64,000 nt of DNA from NCBI GenBank assembly GCA_029238785.1, contig JAQWFN010000004.1:23807-87806 (forward strand), read 5' to 3'. Shown in pieces: positions 61,621 through 64,000 of the stretch (the first letter of the stretch is position 1; each line of letters begins with the position of its first letter). Below the pieces are notes generated by a model. That model made no database searches. It was not told the DNA's origin and worked only from the letters and a program-made list of their open reading frames with translations. This DNA is from Flavobacteriales bacterium. Its GTDB lineage: Bacteria > Bacteroidota > Bacteroidia > Flavobacteriales_D > Sanyastnellaceae. A program made the translations under genes and the position numbers.

Positions 61621-63330
61621 ATGAAAACGACCAGTTTGAAAGTCTACACTCTTTTCACGGTCATCGGTCTGGTTCTCGCTAGTTGCGGCGGCTTGGGCAA
61701 GATGGAGAAACACATTGAAGAACTCAATGCGAAAGCCGAACCAGAACCACTTATTGTTCGCGGTGATAGTGTTGAAGTTACGATTACAGGAAAATTCCCT
61801 GAAAAGTACTTCCATAAGAAAGTTGCAGTAGAAGCAACTCCTGTATTGACCTACGAAGGTGGCGAGTCTGCTTTCGAGATGAAAGGTTACCAAGGAGAAG
61901 ATGCTGCTGCAAACTTTGAAGTAATTCCTTATGAAACAGGAAAGAGCTTCAGCTATACCGATAAAGTAGCTTACGATCCAGCAATGGAGAATGCAGCCAC
62001 TTTGGAATTGCGTTTAAGTGGAACAAAAGGAAGCCAAAGTGCGAGCTTTGACCCGCTTCCTGTTGGAACAGGTGTAATCACTACTCCATATTTGATGATG
62101 AGCGATGATAAACCAATCATGGCTACGGATAACTTCCAACGTATTTTAAGCTTTACTCAAGAAGCAATTGTAAACTACAGCTACAACTCTTCTAACGTAG
62201 CAAGTGCTGAGCTTCGCGACCAAGACATCAAAGACGCAAAAGCGCTTATTGCTTTGGCTGCTAGTGCAGATAGCGTTGTTATCACCGGAACGAACGTTGA
62301 GGCTTACGCTTCTCCTGAAGGTGAGATCTCTTTGAACGAAGATTTGGCTCAAGAGCGTGCAGAATCTGCCAACGCTATTTTCATGAGCGAGATGAAGAAA
62401 ATGAAAATTTCGCCTGAAAATGCAGATGCTTTCTTCGTGAACACTCCTAAAGGAGAAGACTGGGATGGATTCAAAGAATTGATGCAAGCCTCTGAAATTG
62501 AAGACAAAAACTTGATCCTACGTGTATTGGAAATGTACACAGACAAGACCAAGCGTGAGCAAGAGATTAAGAACATCGCTAAAACTTACAAGGAAATCGA
62601 AAAAGAGATCCTTCCTTCTTTGCGTCGTTCTGTTGTGAGCATCAACTACAACATCGAAGGTTATACCGACGAAGAGTTGATGGTATTGTCAAAAAGCAAC
62701 CCAGACATCTTAACGGTTGAAGAATTGTTGTTTGCTGCTACCTTGACTGACAACACCGACGAGCAATTGGCGATTTACATGGCTGCTGAGCGTAACTTCC
62801 CTGGAGATTACAGAGCAATCAATAACATCGGTGGTATTTACTTCATGCAAAACAAAATGAACGATGCTAAGGCGAAGTTCCAGAAAGCCCTTGAAGTAGA
62901 GCGTAACCCGGTAACTTTGAACAACCTAGGAATCATTGCTCGTTTAGAGGGCGATCGCCAACAAGCTTTGGATCACTTTGCTGAAGCAATGAGCGCTGGT
63001 AACGAAGTGAAGTACAACAAAGGATTGGTTCAAATCCAAAACGGAGACTACGCTGGTGCGATCTCTAACATGGGCGGAATGAATACCTTCAACCTTGCAC
63101 TTGCTAAAGTATTGAATGGCGACAGCAACGGAGCGAAAACAACGCTTGAGAACTCAGGAGATGATTCTGCAATGGCGCACTACTTGCACGCCATCATTGC
63201 TGCTCGTTTGAACAACAGCACAGACGTAATTTCTCACCTTGGAAAAGCGATCGAAAAAGACGGTTCTTTGAAAGAGAAAGCAATGAATGATTTGGAGTTC
63301 AGAAACTTCAAAGACAGCTTTAACTTCTAA
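61621..63330 (+). CDS. lipoprotein with OmpA-like and TPR regions
   Basis: A 569-residue lipoprotein with signal MKTTSLKVYTLFTVIGLVLA and lipobox LASC (Cys at about 22). The body has a beta-rich region (about 40-170), an OmpA-like segment near 225-255 (GTNVEAYASPEGEISLNEDL, AQERAESANAIFM) and TPR repeats from about 370 (AIYMAAERNFPGDYRAINNI, DAKAKFQKALEVERNPVTLN, ALDHFAEAMSAG). No adjacent partner. It likely spans periplasm and peptidoglycan; function unknown. Confidence 0.75.
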   Translation: MKTTSLKVYTLFTVIGLVLASCGGLGKMEKHIEELNAKAEPEPLIVRGDSVEVTITGKFPEKYFHKKVAVEATPVLTYEGGESAFEMKGYQGEDAAANFEVIPYETGKSFSYTDKVAYDPAMENAATLELRLSGTKGSQSASFDPLPVGTGVITTPYLMMSDDKPIMATDNFQRILSFTQEAIVNYSYNSSNVASAELRDQDIKDAKALIALAASADSVVITGTNVEAYASPEGEISLNEDLAQERAESANAIFMSEMKKMKISPENADAFFVNTPKGEDWDGFKELMQASEIEDKNLILRVLEMYTDKTKREQEIKNIAKTYKEIEKEILPSLRRSVVSINYNIEGYTDEELMVLSKSNPDILTVEELLFAATLTDNTDEQLAIYMAAERNFPGDYRAINNIGGIYFMQNKMNDAKAKFQKALEVERNPVTLNNLGIIARLEGDRQQALDHFAEAMSAGNEVKYNKGLVQIQNGDYAGAISNMGGMNTFNLALAKVLNGDSNGAKTTLENSGDDSAMAHYLHAIIAARLNNSTDVISHLGKAIEKDGSLKEKAMNDLEFRNFKDSFNF

Positions 63331-63353
63331 GAACGAAGGTTCTAAACATACCG

Positions 63354-63389
63354 AAGCCCGAATTTCAGCAATGGAATTCGGGCTTTTTT
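63354..63389 (+). terminator. intrinsic terminator of the OmpA/TPR lipoprotein gene
   Basis: AGCCCGAATTT pairs with AATTCGGGCT around a nine-base loop, followed by TTTTTTA. Confidence 0.85.
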
Positions 63390-63462
63390 ATAGACCCATG
63401 TTTTCCAAACAAGGTGTGAGTGAATGATTTAGAATGTCAAAATAATTCAAGAATTTTGCTCC

Positions 63463-63816
63463 ATGGAAGAGATTTCTATTGCGCCCAAAATCAAAAAACA
63501 AAGCAGTTTCGGACTCGAACAACAGGTAACGGTTCATTGCACGGCCTCAAGCGAATCGCTTTACCGTGTTTGGACAAGCACCTATTTGATTTGCAAGCAA
63601 AGCGGACATCGGTCTAAAATCATGCATGCTTTAGATATTACTTGGTGCCCAAATTGGTGTTTAAAACAGCAGGGGCAAAATTTCACGCTTATTTTCGAGG
63701 CTTTACCAAAAGGCTGCACCTCATTCGATCTTGTAGAAATCATCCCTCAACCCGATGGTTTCTGTTACAAGAACATCCAGCGTAACAAGCAAGATGTGTA
63801 TCGGGTGGTGATGTAA
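63463..63816 (+). CDS. unrecognised 117-residue protein
   Basis: A soluble protein with six Cys (VHCTAS, LICKQ, WCPNWC, GCTSFD, FCYKN) and the segment HRSKIMHALDITWCPNWCLK in the middle. No family recognised; the WCPNWC pair could bind metal. A near-consensus -7 box GAATTTTG (63451-63458) ends four bases before the ATG, as for several neighbours. Its central 58 bases recur inverted at the right edge of the window (63943-64000), as a truncated copy. Confidence 0.5.
   Translation: MEEISIAPKIKKQSSFGLEQQVTVHCTASSESLYRVWTSTYLICKQSGHRSKIMHALDITWCPNWCLKQQGQNFTLIFEALPKGCTSFDLVEIIPQPDGFCYKNIQRNKQDVYRVVM
63602..63659 (+). repeat. left arm of a 58-bp perfect inverted repeat
   Basis: Lies inside the 117-residue gene, beginning GCGGACATCGGTCTAAAATC and ending CCCAAATTGGTG. 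Its reverse complement is found at 63943-64000, where the window ends; the match may continue outside. Confidence 0.9.
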
Positions 63817-63863
63817 TGGATGTTTGGAGGCTGAGCAACACAGGAGACCGTAGAATAAACTGC

Positions 63864-63911
63864 TCCCTTCGACTCTCCCTTCGACTCTCCCTTCGGCTCT
63901 CCCTTCGGCTC
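63864..63911 (+). repeat. four tandem 12-bp units (REP-like)
   Basis: TCCCTTCGACTC occurs twice and TCCCTTCGGCTC twice in a row. They are followed by CGCTCAGGGA and GCTCAGGGA, whose AGGGAGC ends are complementary to the GCTCCCT at 63862-63868. Such CTTCGACTC/GCTCAGGG palindromic units are dispersed in intergenic DNA of many Bacteroidota. Confidence 0.75.
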
Positions 63912-63941
63912 CGCTCAGGGAGCTCAGGGAGCGCCTTTAAA

Positions 63942-64000
63942 TCACCAATTTGGGCACCAAGTAATATCTAAAGCATGCATGATTTTAGACCGATGTCCGC
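63942..64000 (-). pseudogene. truncated inverted copy of the 117-residue gene
   Basis: On the minus strand the frame reads GHRSKIMHALDITWCPNW and stops at TGA (63944-63942), where the plus-strand gene continues with Cys-Leu-Lys. Only this 3' fragment is inside the window, so the length of the upstream part is unknown. It may be a shorter paralogue or a decayed copy. Confidence 0.5.
63943..64000 (-). repeat. right arm of the 58-bp perfect inverted repeat
   Basis: Exact reverse complement of 63602-63659, 283 bases away. Beyond the inner end the arms differ (one inserted base, then unrelated sequence); the outer end reaches the window limit. Confidence 0.9.

Overview
The window reads as a chromosomal stretch from a Bacteroidota bacterium, most likely a marine-type member of Flavobacteriales (Cryomorphaceae/Owenweeksia-like; the family is inference). 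Support: promoters with the Bacteroidota -7 box TAnnTTTG and no Shine-Dalgarno signals; several secreted proteins with type IX secretion (T9SS) C-terminal sorting tails; a type III glutamine synthetase (GlnN); a futalosine-independent menaquinone pathway; and the gene order tRNA-Thr/Tyr/Gly/Thr-tuf-tRNA-Trp-secE-nusG-rplK-rplA-rplJ. Most of it is core genome. I found no prophage, transposase, CRISPR array or rRNA.

Layout. 1-4.2 kb (minus): translation and elongation cluster ending inside rplJ. 4.2-16.8 kb (minus): hpf, xerC-like recombinase, rpsU, acyl-CoA dehydrogenase, apt, a helix-hairpin-helix protein, a Na+/alanine symporter, a K+ channel with RCK domain, a PspC protein, a DUF2851 protein, one broken plus-strand lipoprotein gene, then purM-prfA-pyrF. 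16.8-25 kb (minus): PorE-like OmpA/PD40/TPR protein, glnN and a 1160-residue secreted PNGase F-like/LamG protein. 25.1-28.2 kb (plus): a two-gene operon of a glutathione-synthetase-like ATP-grasp enzyme and an N-formylglutamate-amidohydrolase-like plus DUF1704 metallopeptidase fusion. 28.2-31.6 kb (minus): three overlapping glycosyltransferases. 31.7-39.3 kb: a lipoprotein with a T9SS-like tail, aminotransferase, GNAT, Hsp15-like, TonB receptor and dnaX. 39.5-51.3 kb (mostly plus): rpsF-rpsR-rplI, uvrB, a secreted serine protease, a glycosyltransferase, an ECF sigma factor and rsmG. 51.4-52.1 kb: an orphan response regulator. 52.2-59.9 kb (plus): thioesterase-menF-menD-menA-(DUF418-like)-menC-menE. 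59.9-63.3 kb: rdgB, accA and an OmpA/TPR lipoprotein. 63.4-64 kb: a small unknown gene whose middle recurs inverted at the very end of the window.

Most unusual signals. (1) dnaX is split by a run of ten A's carrying the slippery heptamer A AAA AAG in the correct frame, so the zero-frame product is short (gamma-like, 369 aa) and only a -1 shift gives the full-length tau-like protein (about 584 aa), the reverse of the E. coli arrangement. (2) Several genes (uvrB, menA, a glycosyltransferase, lipoproteins, possibly the DUF2851 gene) have a -7 box ending only 4-5 bases before the ATG, which predicts leaderless mRNAs. (3) The ATP-grasp and formylglutamate-hydrolase/DUF1704 pair looks like a self-contained peptide or amide metabolic module of unknown product. 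(4) The terminator of the OmpA-family gene runs directly into the purM start codon. (5) A 58-bp perfect inverted repeat sits at the right edge.
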